DNA of 64,000 nt from DATFVA01 sp963811905. GTDB taxonomy: Bacteria > Bacteroidota > Ignavibacteria > Ignavibacteriales > Ignavibacteriaceae. The notes under the pieces are model-generated. The model saw only the letters and a list, made by a program, of their open reading frames with translations. It did not search any database and was not told where the DNA came from. Shown piece after piece: positions 16,815-24,324 of this stretch. Both the position numbers and the translations under genes were made by a program. Within the stretch, counting starts at the first letter, position 1; every line of letters begins with the position of its first letter. Location: assembly GCA_963811905.1 (NCBI GenBank), contig CAWETK010000015.1, positions 1 through 64,000 on the forward strand. Reading direction: 5' to 3'.

Positions 16815-17659
16815 CAGAATGACTTAAACTTTTCCTTTATACGTATTCCCTTTTCTCCGGAGGTCACGGCTGCAAAAGCCGTTTCAGGATCGTGCTCAAA
16901 AAACAATTTCCATTCTTCATCGAGAGCTCGTTTAAGTATTTTCTTTTTCTCTTCAACCGTTATCAGCGGCTGAAGGTCGTAGCCCATTACATAGGGAAGC
17001 GGGATATGAGCAACTAGTAGGGAAGAGATCGCAAACATAAAGGAAAGTATTCGCCGAATCAGACAGTTTAAGGAGCTGCTGTCCGAAAGTATGTCCGTTC
17101 AATATGATAAAATCGATTTCATCGTCAAACTGTTTCTCTCCTTCTATCTGCATCAGCACGCCAGCCTCTTTCAGAGGTACAAAATTGTCCTTAATATAGC
17201 TTCCCCTGTCTCTTTCCGAAGGATTCACTGCCCATTTATAATTCTCTTTCTGAACATAATACGTCGCATCAGGGAAGGCCGGCTCGGGCTTGTCGTTATT
17301 TATTATTGTTGAGCCGCCAGTGTGATCGAAGTGAAGGTGCGTCAGTATAACATCAGTTATGTCACGAGGTTCAAGGTTTAACTTTGCGAGGGAATTTTCA
17401 ATGAAAATGATTCCTGGTCGACTGCATAAATTTCCATATTCTTATCATTCCATTTATCTCCCATACCCGTATCGACAAGTATCTTTTTTGAATCCGATAC
17501 AAGCAGAAGATTCCTTGTTGCAAGCTTAATTCTGTTCATTTCATCGGGAGGGTTAGTCTTCTCCCACAATGGTTTCGGAATGATGCCGAACATCGCACCG
17601 CCGTCGAGTCCGAAGTAACCCGATTCTATAATATGAACTTCATACTTACCAATTTTCAT
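16814..17659 (-). pseudogene. MBL-fold metallo-hydrolase, two frameshifts
   Basis: Together the pieces make a complete metallo-beta-lactamase-fold hydrolase of about 280 residues, but it is in three frames. The N-terminal part (17659 to about 17400) runs off into a stop near 17378. The metal-binding HLHFDH motif (about 17320-17340) is one frame over. The tail AHIPLPYVMGYD lies in another frame (from about 17010). The first shift fits loss of one base in the TTTT run near 17403. The second fits one extra T in AGTTGCT near 17012. Other zinc ligands are present (NGHTF, YVCDLFP, FFEHDP). It may be a recent pseudogene or carry sequencing or assembly errors. Overlaps the Rieske start by one base. 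Confidence 0.82.
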
Positions 17660-17867
17660 ACAAACCTATGATTTTTTAATGATACTTAAAGAATTTAAAG
17701 TTAAAGAAGATTTGTTAAAGGTGAAAGGAAGGAAAATGGAAACCTGACCCGAGTTGAACACTGCATTAAACTTTTATAGAAACCTGTCTGAATTACTCCT
17801 GCAGATAAAAGATGCGGGCAATTAATCAAAAATTCTGCAAATGATATTTAATTACCATTTAAACAGA

Positions 17868-17895
17868 AAAAGGACACCATTCAGATGTCCTTTTC
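17868..17895 (-). terminator. intrinsic terminator downstream of ferredoxin 1
   Basis: On the minus strand: arm AAAAGGACA, loop of 9, arm TGTCCTTTT, followed by TCTGTTT. It lies about 195 bases beyond the ferredoxin stop codon and closes the CAGGGGAG-repeat segment, implying that this segment is transcribed. Confidence 0.8.
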
Positions 17896-17942
17896 CGTCC
17901 CCGATGATATCTTTTTTACCTGGTGCAACCCCCACAGCAAAA

Positions 17943-18067
17943 CTCCCCTGAACAATTCCCCAAAGTTGAGTTTTTCAGCACTCCCCTGGCCGCAAACTCC
18001 CCTGGGTCCCGTTGGTGTCCAGTCTCCCCTGGCCATATCCCCCAACGTTTTTTCCGCTACTCCCCTG
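17943..18067 (-). repeat. five-copy CAGGGGAG element (candidate structured 3' UTR or small RNA)
   Basis: On the minus strand CAGGGGAG occurs five times: 18067-18060, 18031-18024, 18004-17997, 17988-17981, 17950-17943. Spacing is uneven (36, 27, 16, 38). One copy is in the apical loop of a nested hairpin: outer arms CGTTGG/CCAACG (18047-18042 with 18015-18010), inner arms CCAG/CTGG, loop GGGAGA. Another can be looped by GCT/AGC. The segment begins 22 bases after the ferredoxin stop and ends at the terminator at 17868-17895. No family was recognised; GGA motifs in loops recall CsrA-binding sponge RNAs, but this is only a resemblance. Confidence 0.55.
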
Positions 18068-18089
18068 CAGCAAAAAATTCAAGAACTAA

Positions 18090-18362
18090 CTAGTCTTCGA
18101 TCTTTAACACACTATCTACAGGGCAGACCGAAACACACTGGGGTTCATCATGAAATCCTTCGCATTCAGTACATTTATCAGGAACTATATAAAAATAATC
18201 GTTTGAGTAGAAGTCTGATTTACCTGATGGTGCTGCAGCGCCTTCTCCATATGAGTTACCATCTAATTCCCATTCGTGTCCGCCTTCATAAATGGCATTA
18301 TTCGGGCATTCCGGTTCACAAGCTCCACAGTTTATGCATTCTTCATTGATCCTGTATGCCAT
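18090..18362 (-). CDS. 2[4Fe-4S] ferredoxin (Chlorobium/Alvin type)
   Basis: A 90-residue low-potential electron carrier. The first cluster motif is CINCGACEPECP and the second CTECEGFHDEPQCVSVCP. The eight residues between the second and third cysteine of the latter are the insertion typical of Chlorobium and Allochromatium ferredoxins. It would serve pyruvate or 2-oxoacid oxidoreductases or similar enzymes, none of which is in the window. Paralog of the ferredoxin at 18648-18980, with a shorter C-terminus. Followed by an unusual repeat-bearing 3' region. Confidence 0.95.
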   Translation of the reverse strand: MAYRINEECINCGACEPECPNNAIYEGGHEWELDGNSYGEGAAAPSGKSDFYSNDYFYIVPDKCTECEGFHDEPQCVSVCPVDSVLKIED

Positions 18363-18599
18363 TACTTTCTCCTTTTGTCTCTATTTTAATGAATTGCATT
18401 ATCTTTTTGTTGGTTTATGTAAAACCAAAAGTATGCCACCCGAAGAAGGAGGAAATTTTCTGTTTGGCCAATGAATAATCACGAAAAAACAGTTAAAAAT
18501 GAGGATTTTATCCCTTATTATCTAGACTCACCCTTTTCACAAAAGAGAATCCAAATAGTTTATTTCTCGGAATTGGTTAGAATTTGTGATGGGGAATAC

Positions 18600-18624
18600 A
18601 AAAAAGGGGCGTTTTGGACGCCCC
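18600..18624 (-). terminator. intrinsic terminator of ferredoxin 2
   Basis: On the minus strand: GGGGCGT, loop CCAAA, ACGCCCC, then TTTTTT. It lies 24 bases after the stop of the 18648-18980 gene. A strong, canonical terminator that separates the two ferredoxin transcripts. Confidence 0.93.
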
Positions 18625-18647
18625 AAAATATAAAATCAAATAAATTA

Positions 18648-18980
18648 TCAACGGCCTAGCTGATCGAGGTAGTCTTTCTTTTTGAGTAGAGTCGCTTCAT
18701 CTTCAACATGGTTCGGATCGGGGATGCAGCAATCAACCGGGCAGACAGCTGCACATTGCGGTTCATCGTGAAATCCTTTACACTCCGTACATTTATCGGG
18801 TACGATATAGAAGAAATCATTGGAATAAAATCCTTCAGCACCACTGGGAGCAGCATTTCCTTCACCGTAATTCTTCCCGGCAAGTTCCCATTCAGCAGCA
18901 CCTTCATAGATGGCAGTATTGGGGCATTCGGGCTCACAGGCACCGCAGTTAATGCATTCTTCGGTTATCATTATTGCCAT
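18648..18980 (-). CDS. 2[4Fe-4S] ferredoxin (Chlorobium/Alvin type)
   Basis: A 110-residue dicluster ferredoxin with motifs CINCGACEPECP and CTECKGFHDEPQCAAVCP. It is closely related to the 18090-18362 product but has a longer C-terminal tail (DPNHVEDEATLLKKKDYLDQ). Electron carrier for low-potential redox enzymes in the cytoplasm. The two genes are a tandem duplication, each with its own terminator. The 285-base spacer between them (18363-18647) has room for a separate promoter. Confidence 0.95.
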   Translation of the reverse strand: MAIMITEECINCGACEPECPNTAIYEGAAEWELAGKNYGEGNAAPSGAEGFYSNDFFYIVPDKCTECKGFHDEPQCAAVCPVDCCIPDPNHVEDEATLLKKKDYLDQLGR

Positions 18981-19133
18981 AACAATTTCTCCTGTTATAA
19001 AAACTTAATGGATTTTCATGGTATGAAATAAGAGTCTATTTATTTTTTGAATTAAATTCAAAAACAATTGAAACAATGTTACTAAAAGAGAAACTAAACA
19101 TCAATGAAGATAATGATAAAGAAATTTTTATTT

Positions 19134-19856
19134 TCACCAGCCTCCGCTGGCGCCCCCGCCTCCGAATGATCCGCCGCCTCCGCTGAAGCCGCCTCCGCCG
19201 AAAGATCCGCCGCCTCGTGTACCTCCCCCAAATCCTCCGAGTCCTCCCATCATTCCGCCGTAAAAAATGAAACTGCCGAGCCCTCTTCTTCCGCCCCTGA
19301 GAAAGAAAATAATAATGAAAAAGATGATCATAAGGATTGTACCAATCGGGGCTTTCTTTTTCTCATTCTCCGGCTGCTTAATAGCGGTGTACTCCCCTTT
19401 CACAGCAGATATTATTGCATCCAATCCTGCTTTCGTTCCCTGGTAATACTGCTCATTCCTGAAGTATGGTTTTACCACATTTCGGATAATTGAACTTGCA
19501 AGGGCATCAGGGAGAGCACCTTCAAGTCCGTACCCCACTTCAATCCGCATCTTCCTGTCATTTTTAACTACAAGAAACAGCACTCCGTTATCGTGTTCTT
19601 TCGTACCAATTTTATTTTTTTTAGATACATCCATCGAGTAATATTCAAGCGGATAATTATCGAGGGTGGGAATCATCAGAAAGACTACCTGATTGCTGGT
19701 TGAATCCTGGAAAGTTTTTAGTTCATTATTTAAGGTTGAGAGCTGGTCCGAACTAAACGTATTAGTTAAATCATTTGCCCAATATTTCAGCTGCGGGACA
19801 TCGGGCTGAGAATACGCAACTGAAACTAAGAGCAGAAATAAAAATAATTTTCTCAT
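19134..19856 (-). CDS. TPM-domain protein, Gly-rich tail
   Basis: A 240-residue exported or membrane protein. A signal sequence (MRKLFLFLLLVSVAYS) is followed by a TPM domain (about 22-155, with YSMDVSKKNKIG and IEVGYGLEGALPDA), a membrane helix (about 170-186) and a C-terminus of some 40 residues made of Gly/Ser repeats. This is the YgcG-like architecture. TPM proteins are implicated in photosystem repair in plants and in membrane-protein turnover elsewhere; the bacterial role is unclear. Six bases after lemA, a very common pairing. Confidence 0.9.
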   Translation of the reverse strand: MRKLFLFLLLVSVAYSQPDVPQLKYWANDLTNTFSSDQLSTLNNELKTFQDSTSNQVVFLMIPTLDNYPLEYYSMDVSKKNKIGTKEHDNGVLFLVVKNDRKMRIEVGYGLEGALPDALASSIIRNVVKPYFRNEQYYQGTKAGLDAIISAVKGEYTAIKQPENEKKKAPIGTILMIIFFIIIFFLRGGRRGLGSFIFYGGMMGGLGGFGGGTRGGGSFGGGGFSGGGGSFGGGGASGGW

Positions 19857-19861
19857 TAAAA

Positions 19862-20467
19862 CTAAAATTCTACTTTAGGAGGCGTCTCCGCTCCCGGAGT
19901 TGATTGAAAATACTGCTTCTGGTGAAAACCGAATATTCCGGCAAAAATAGTGTTCGGAAATCTTTTTATGGTGGTATTATATGTCTGTACTGTTTCGTTA
20001 AATCTTCGTCTCTCTACTGATATTCTGTTTTCAGTTCCTTCAAGCTGTGCCTGGAGCTGCAGGAAGTTCTCATTGGCTTTCAATTCAGGGTAGTTTTCTA
20101 CAGTTACAAGTAACCTTGATAAAGCACCGGATAACTGTCCCTGGGCAGCCTGGAATTTCTGAAATGCCTGGGGATCATTAAGTACTTCAGGAGTAACGTT
20201 CATCTGGCTGACTTTTGCGCGGGCTTCAGTCACATCAGTAAGCACGCCTCTTTCAAAATTAGCGTAACCCTTTACGGTATTAACAAGATTCGGTATTAAG
20301 TCTGCCCTGCGCTGATACTGGTTCTCTACCTGACTCCAGCTTTGATTAACAGCTTCATTCAGGGTTACCAGGTTGTTGTAGGCATTTATTCCCCATATCA
20401 CCATTATTGCGATGATAATGAGAACAAATCCGCCAACTGCGCAACCGATTACCATACCTCTTTTCAT
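19862..20467 (-). CDS. LemA family protein
   Basis: A 201-residue LemA protein with an N-terminal membrane helix (about 5-27) and a long helical domain containing NLVTLNEAVNQSWSQVENQYQRR, in short NQSWSQVENQYQRRADLIPN, and NPDE-like features. The start is placed at the ATG at 20467 because GGAGG lies five bases before it. An in-frame ATG 57 bases upstream lacks a ribosome binding site. LemA proteins have no defined biochemical role. The coupling to the TPM gene suggests a shared membrane function. Confidence 0.92.
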   Translation of the reverse strand: MKRGMVIGCAVGGFVLIIIAIMVIWGINAYNNLVTLNEAVNQSWSQVENQYQRRADLIPNLVNTVKGYANFERGVLTDVTEARAKVSQMNVTPEVLNDPQAFQKFQAAQGQLSGALSRLLVTVENYPELKANENFLQLQAQLEGTENRISVERRRFNETVQTYNTTIKRFPNTIFAGIFGFHQKQYFQSTPGAETPPKVEF

Positions 20468-20645
20468 TAAGGCCTCCATATGGTTGAAAATAAGGCGGAT
20501 TTCTCCACCCTGTGAATAAATCACAGGTTCAATTTAAAATGAATTTGGCTTAATATCCAATCCGGGGAAAGTTCGTCATTAGTAATTGGGTACTGGTCGA
20601 AAAAGGCTTATATATCTCAAAGGATGTTTTAAGAAGCGTCCGGGA

Positions 20646-21485
20646 TCATGGTTTTTCGCCTTTGTACTGATATTGAAGAAAAGACAGAGCAGAATTCGCG
20701 ATATTCAGGTTCTCTGCTTCCGCAAATTTTTCAGCATTCTGAAGGTTTCCTGTATAAAATCTTAACCACAGGAAATTCCCAATTACGAAACCATCAAATA
20801 TTCTCTGATCGACAAATGCTTTTACGGTCAGGTACCCCCAAAGTGCGTTCCAACCGAGCGACAGCAGACCGTTGAAATAATGTCCGGTATAAAATTGTCC
20901 CGCCCCGGGCAGTATAAATGAAAGTATTTTTGCTGTTGTTACATTATAGCTGTCAGAAGAGACCTTTTCGCATAAAAGCCGCAGAGTATCATTTCCTGTT
21001 CTTTTAAACTGGAGTGCTGCTTTGTCCCATTCAGAAGCAAAAATATCTGCCCATCCGCGCCAGTAGCTAATTTCTTCTGATCTGTTGCTGAAACGGTTAT
21101 CCGCCTGCATCCTGTCCAGCTGTCTTTCTGCCTGCTGCGTCGTCCTTCGTAATATATTTATCCTCACCTGGTAAATTTTCGCATCAAATAAATCAGAATC
21201 ATTAAATGCATTTATCTCAGCAAGGGTAAAATATTTCAAAGCTTCTGAAAATTTTCCTCCCTCCTTGTAGGATTTTCCAATAAGATAATTTGCCCGGAAT
21301 GCATACTCTTTCCCCTCATCGAAAAAGTTAAGTCTTTTCAGCTCAGTAACAGCATCAAAGTACTTTTCATTAATAAAAAGGCTTTCGGCATAATCATACT
21401 GCTCCTTCAGGGTCTCCTGTCCGAACGACACCGTAAAATTTAAAAGACAGATAAGGCCCATATATTTGATAAAAGACTTTTTCAT
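20646..21485 (-). CDS. TPR plus DUF5683-like membrane protein (paralog 1)
   Basis: A 279-residue exported protein: signal sequence (to about residue 22), TPR-like helices (about 25-155), then hydrophobic segments starting with ILPGAGQFYTGHYFNGLLSLGW (core PGAGQFYTGHYFNG, about 187-200), as in DUF5683 proteins. Its order of domains is the same as the next gene (21482-22342), so the two look like an ancient tandem duplication. Overlaps that gene by four bases and forms a translationally coupled trio with it and the YidD-like gene. Function unknown. Confidence 0.75.
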   Translation of the reverse strand: MKKSFIKYMGLICLLNFTVSFGQETLKEQYDYAESLFINEKYFDAVTELKRLNFFDEGKEYAFRANYLIGKSYKEGGKFSEALKYFTLAEINAFNDSDLFDAKIYQVRINILRRTTQQAERQLDRMQADNRFSNRSEEISYWRGWADIFASEWDKAALQFKRTGNDTLRLLCEKVSSDSYNVTTAKILSFILPGAGQFYTGHYFNGLLSLGWNALWGYLTVKAFVDQRIFDGFVIGNFLWLRFYTGNLQNAEKFAEAENLNIANSALSFLQYQYKGEKP

Positions 21486-22342
21486 TTGCAGAAATTATAA
21501 TTTCCCGACAGGTAATGGAATACATCGAGGAAATCGCGGAGATCCGCCTCAAAGTTAAACTTAATTTTAGCATTATATATTTGTGCCGAAGCGGCCGAAC
21601 CATAAATGCTTCCTGTATAAAAGAAAGCCGACACACCGGTGAATATCCATCCCCTCGCATAATGTTCAGCATTAAAGTTTGTATAAGCCAGATAACCGAA
21701 TACTCCCGTTAAAAAAGCAGCGAAAATTCCGTCGCTGTAATTTTCTGTGTACACTTTTCCGAGTCCGGGCACGGCTGCCGACAATACAGCTGCAAGTAAA
21801 GGATCCTTAAAAGGAGGATCTGCTTTCCATTCATAAAATTTTTGGACCATGGTTTTTTCATCTGCCGGGAAAGGATTTATAAATAAATTCTCAGGCGGAA
21901 GCGGCGCATCTGAGTATAAATATGTAATTGTGTTCAGCCTGTTTATAAATGAATAGTAATCTTTTGAAGAATCAGTTTCACTAAATGTGTTATGCAGTGA
22001 GGGAAAATCCTTTTTAAGGAACAGAGTCCTAGCAAATTCCCTCCTTGCATCAGAATAGAAACCTGATTGAGTCGGAATACGTTTAAACTGGTTCAGAGCT
22101 TCTTCAAAAGCTTCAGTTTTTTGAAGTGATAGTGCCGCTTTGAAAGCTGCTGTATCATTATATACTTTATTCAGGAAAGATTTATACTCATCATAAGCCC
22201 GAAGGTAATCATTCTGGCAGAAAAGGTAGTCGGCAAATAACCTGATGTTTGCAGGTGAGTGAAAATCGATCCTGGTTTGAGGAATGATCTGGCGGTAGGT
22301 GAGAAGACAAAAGATATTTAATATCAGAATTAGTTTTATCAT
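21482..22342 (-). CDS. TPR plus DUF5683-like membrane protein (paralog 2)
   Basis: A 286-residue exported protein with a signal sequence (to about 22), TPR-like helices (about 25-140) and a hydrophobic C-terminal half introduced by AAVPGLGKVYTENYSDGIFA (about 196-215). The P-G-x-G-x-x-Y-x(4)-Y-x-(D/N)-G core is shared with paralog 1. Overlaps both neighbours by four bases. The set suggests a membrane-assembly job, by association with the YidD-like protein; this is inference. Confidence 0.75.
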   Translation of the reverse strand: MIKLILILNIFCLLTYRQIIPQTRIDFHSPANIRLFADYLFCQNDYLRAYDEYKSFLNKVYNDTAAFKAALSLQKTEAFEEALNQFKRIPTQSGFYSDARREFARTLFLKKDFPSLHNTFSETDSSKDYYSFINRLNTITYLYSDAPLPPENLFINPFPADEKTMVQKFYEWKADPPFKDPLLAAVLSAAVPGLGKVYTENYSDGIFAAFLTGVFGYLAYTNFNAEHYARGWIFTGVSAFFYTGSIYGSAASAQIYNAKIKFNFEADLRDFLDVFHYLSGNYNFCK

Positions 22343-22791
22343 TCATCATTTACTGAAGCCAACGGAGAAATATATTTTATTTCTGCTGCATTAAGTTTGT
22401 AATTTGAGGGGATATCATAAAGGCGGCCATTTTTTGAAAAAGGATAATGATATTGACGGTTGAAAAAGTTCGTATCCCTCGTCAGCCTGTCGGCGAACAT
22501 CAAGGTTCCCTGGAATATATTAGTTTCTTTCACTGATTCTACAAAAAATGAAGAGCAGGAAGGTGTAAAGGGACAATTATCGCCATCCACATCCGAAATT
22601 AAGATCCAATAAGCATGTGTAAAACCATCTACGAGTATATTACTTAATGAACCCTTCTCAATTCCGTAGCTTCTTTCATTTGCGGGGGTATATGCCTGGT
22701 AGGAGATAACTGCTTTTCCCCATTTGTGCATTTCGGTCTGGGCAGACAGCATAGCTGACATAAATAATATAATTAAAAGCAGTTTCTTCAT
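22339..22791 (-). CDS. exported YidD-domain protein
   Basis: A 150-residue protein with a cleavable signal (MKKLLLIILFMSAMLSAQT) and a core resembling YidD, the membrane-protein insertion efficiency factor: DGDNCPFTPSCSSFFVESV, then GTLMFADRLTRD. Canonical YidD is a short cytoplasmic-face protein with C-x-F-x-P-T-C-S. Here the Cys-x5-Cys pair is kept but the protein appears to be exported. First gene of the three-gene overlapping unit. Identification rests on that motif only. Confidence 0.7.
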   Translation of the reverse strand: MKKLLLIILFMSAMLSAQTEMHKWGKAVISYQAYTPANERSYGIEKGSLSNILVDGFTHAYWILISDVDGDNCPFTPSCSSFFVESVKETNIFQGTLMFADRLTRDTNFFNRQYHYPFSKNGRLYDIPSNYKLNAAEIKYISPLASVNDE

Positions 22792-22833
22792 ATTAATTTT
22801 CTTCAGCCGGGTCTCATTTTAAGCAAAGTGATG

Positions 22834-22929
22834 AAGCGAAACAGCGTTTCGCTTTACAGAGTCTTGAAAGTCTTTCCTTCTACTGGAGCGAAACGGCGTT
22901 TCGCTTTACAGAATGCGTTTCGCTTTACA
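22834..22929. repeat. AGC-loop hairpin repeats, cluster 2
   Basis: Copy 1 (22834-22859): arms AAGCGAAAC and GTTTCGCTT, loop AGC, tail TACAG. Copy 2 (22887-22911): arms AGCGAAAC and GTTTCGCT, loop GGC, tail TTACAG. A third half-copy (22915-22929) GCGTTTCGCTTTACA ends one base before the stop codon of the acyl-CoA dehydrogenase gene. Related clusters at 3385-3444 and 48414-48470. Confidence 0.85.
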
Positions 22930-22930
22930 A

Positions 22931-24076
22931 TTATTTTCCATCGAGTAATGCACGGGCGATTACAATTTTCTGAATTTCAGAAGTTCCTTCATAAATTTCT
23001 GTGATTTTCGCATCACGCAGATATCTTTCTACAAGATACTCTCTAACATAACCATAGCCTCCGTGGATCTGGATAGCATCGAGAGCATTCTCAACTGCAA
23101 TGGTGGAGGAATAAAGTTTTGCCATAGCGGCTTCTTTCCAGTAAGGCTTATCTGCATCCTTCAGGGCAGCAGCACGGAAAGTAAGCATTTTAGCGCTATC
23201 CACTTTCATTGCCATGTCGGAAAGCTTAAACTGTATAGCCTGAAATTTAGAAATAGGCTCACCGAATGCTTTCCTTTCCAGTGAATATTTCAATGAGGCT
23301 TGCAGTGAAGCTTCTGCAACGCCAATAGCCTGCGCAGCAATTCCGATTCTCCCGCCGTTGAGAGTATTCATAGCAAAGTTAAATCCTTTACCTTCTTCCC
23401 AAACAATATTTTCAGCAGGAACCCGGCAGTTCTCGAACGTAAGCGAGCAGGTATCCGAACTTCTTATTCCCATTTTATCTTCTTTTTTACCATGATCAAA
23501 ACCAGGAGTACCTTTCTCAACAAGGAAAGTGGTAATGCCTTTGTGTCCTTTTGATTTATCTGTGGTTGCCATAACGAGGGCATAATCGGAAGTTACTCCG
23601 TTGGTAATCCAGTTTTTTATTCCGTTAAGCACATAATGATCACCGTCTTTATCGGCTGTAGTCTTCTGTTTAGTTGCATCGCTTCCTGCTTCAGGTTCTG
23701 ATAGTGCAAAGCAGCCGAGCTTCTGACCCTGTGCCAGCGGAAGAAGATATTTTTCCTTTAAAAAGTCAGAACCGTATTTCTCAAGACCGTAACAGACAAG
23801 TGAGTTATTAACTGACATGATAACACCAACACTTGCATCAACTTTTGATATCTCAATCATCGCGAGAACGTAGCTGATTGTATCGAGTCCTGCACCGCCA
23901 TGCTCAGGTGGAACCATCATTCCCAGAAACCCCAGTTCTCCCAGTTTTTTAACTATTTCTGTTGGAAATTCTGCTTTTATATCCCTATCGACTGTTGATG
24001 GAGCGATTTCAGCCTGTGCGAATTCACGAGCCGACTCCATTATCATTTTCTGGTCTTCTGTTAAATCGAAATTCAT
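22931..24076 (-). CDS. acyl-CoA dehydrogenase (short/medium-chain type)
   Basis: FAD enzyme that introduces the alpha-beta double bond in acyl-CoA thioesters. 381 residues. The N-terminal domain begins LTEDQKMIMESAREFA. The flavin/substrate motif LGCFALSEPEAGSDA is at about 125-140 and WITNG follows. The C-terminal motif is GYVREYLVERYLRDAKI, then the catalytic glutamate in IYEGTSEIQ. This C-terminus is like butyryl-CoA dehydrogenases (Bcd/AcdA). No etf genes nearby. Single gene. The hairpin repeats sit directly behind it. Confidence 0.93.
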   Translation of the reverse strand: MNFDLTEDQKMIMESAREFAQAEIAPSTVDRDIKAEFPTEIVKKLGELGFLGMMVPPEHGGAGLDTISYVLAMIEISKVDASVGVIMSVNNSLVCYGLEKYGSDFLKEKYLLPLAQGQKLGCFALSEPEAGSDATKQKTTADKDGDHYVLNGIKNWITNGVTSDYALVMATTDKSKGHKGITTFLVEKGTPGFDHGKKEDKMGIRSSDTCSLTFENCRVPAENIVWEEGKGFNFAMNTLNGGRIGIAAQAIGVAEASLQASLKYSLERKAFGEPISKFQAIQFKLSDMAMKVDSAKMLTFRAAALKDADKPYWKEAAMAKLYSSTIAVENALDAIQIHGGYGYVREYLVERYLRDAKITEIYEGTSEIQKIVIARALLDGK

Positions 24077-24324
24077 TTTTCTTCCCTGATTTTAGTGTGA
24101 GAATAAACCGTTAAAAAATTCATTTTCTAAGATACTTTAATCCTGTTTTTATAGCAATGTTAATGGGGGAGTAATTTTTATGCTTAAGCGCCAGCGGGGG
24201 GCATACAGTGGTCAGGTATTCGATAGCGAAATAGAGTAAACCTGACTTATTTGACAGTTATTTGGGCCATCGGCGTGCTTTATAATTCAGATGGGAACCA
24301 GTTTGGTGATTCTTTTTCAATTTT

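Larger units (their letters stand above)
17660..18089. other. gene-free region holding ferredoxin 3' element
   Basis: Between the frameshifted hydrolase gene and the first ferredoxin gene, both on the minus strand. It includes the five-fold CAGGGGAG element and its terminator, plus about 200 bases of AT-rich DNA (17660-17866) that should contain the promoter of the hydrolase/Rieske/queG group. The open frame on the plus strand through this region is not considered coding, as it mixes repeat DNA with the antisense of the ferredoxin gene. Confidence 0.65.

Noticed and set aside
17885..18349. Open frame on the plus strand, 154 codons
   Set aside because: Antisense to the ferredoxin gene and to its repeat-bearing 3' segment.
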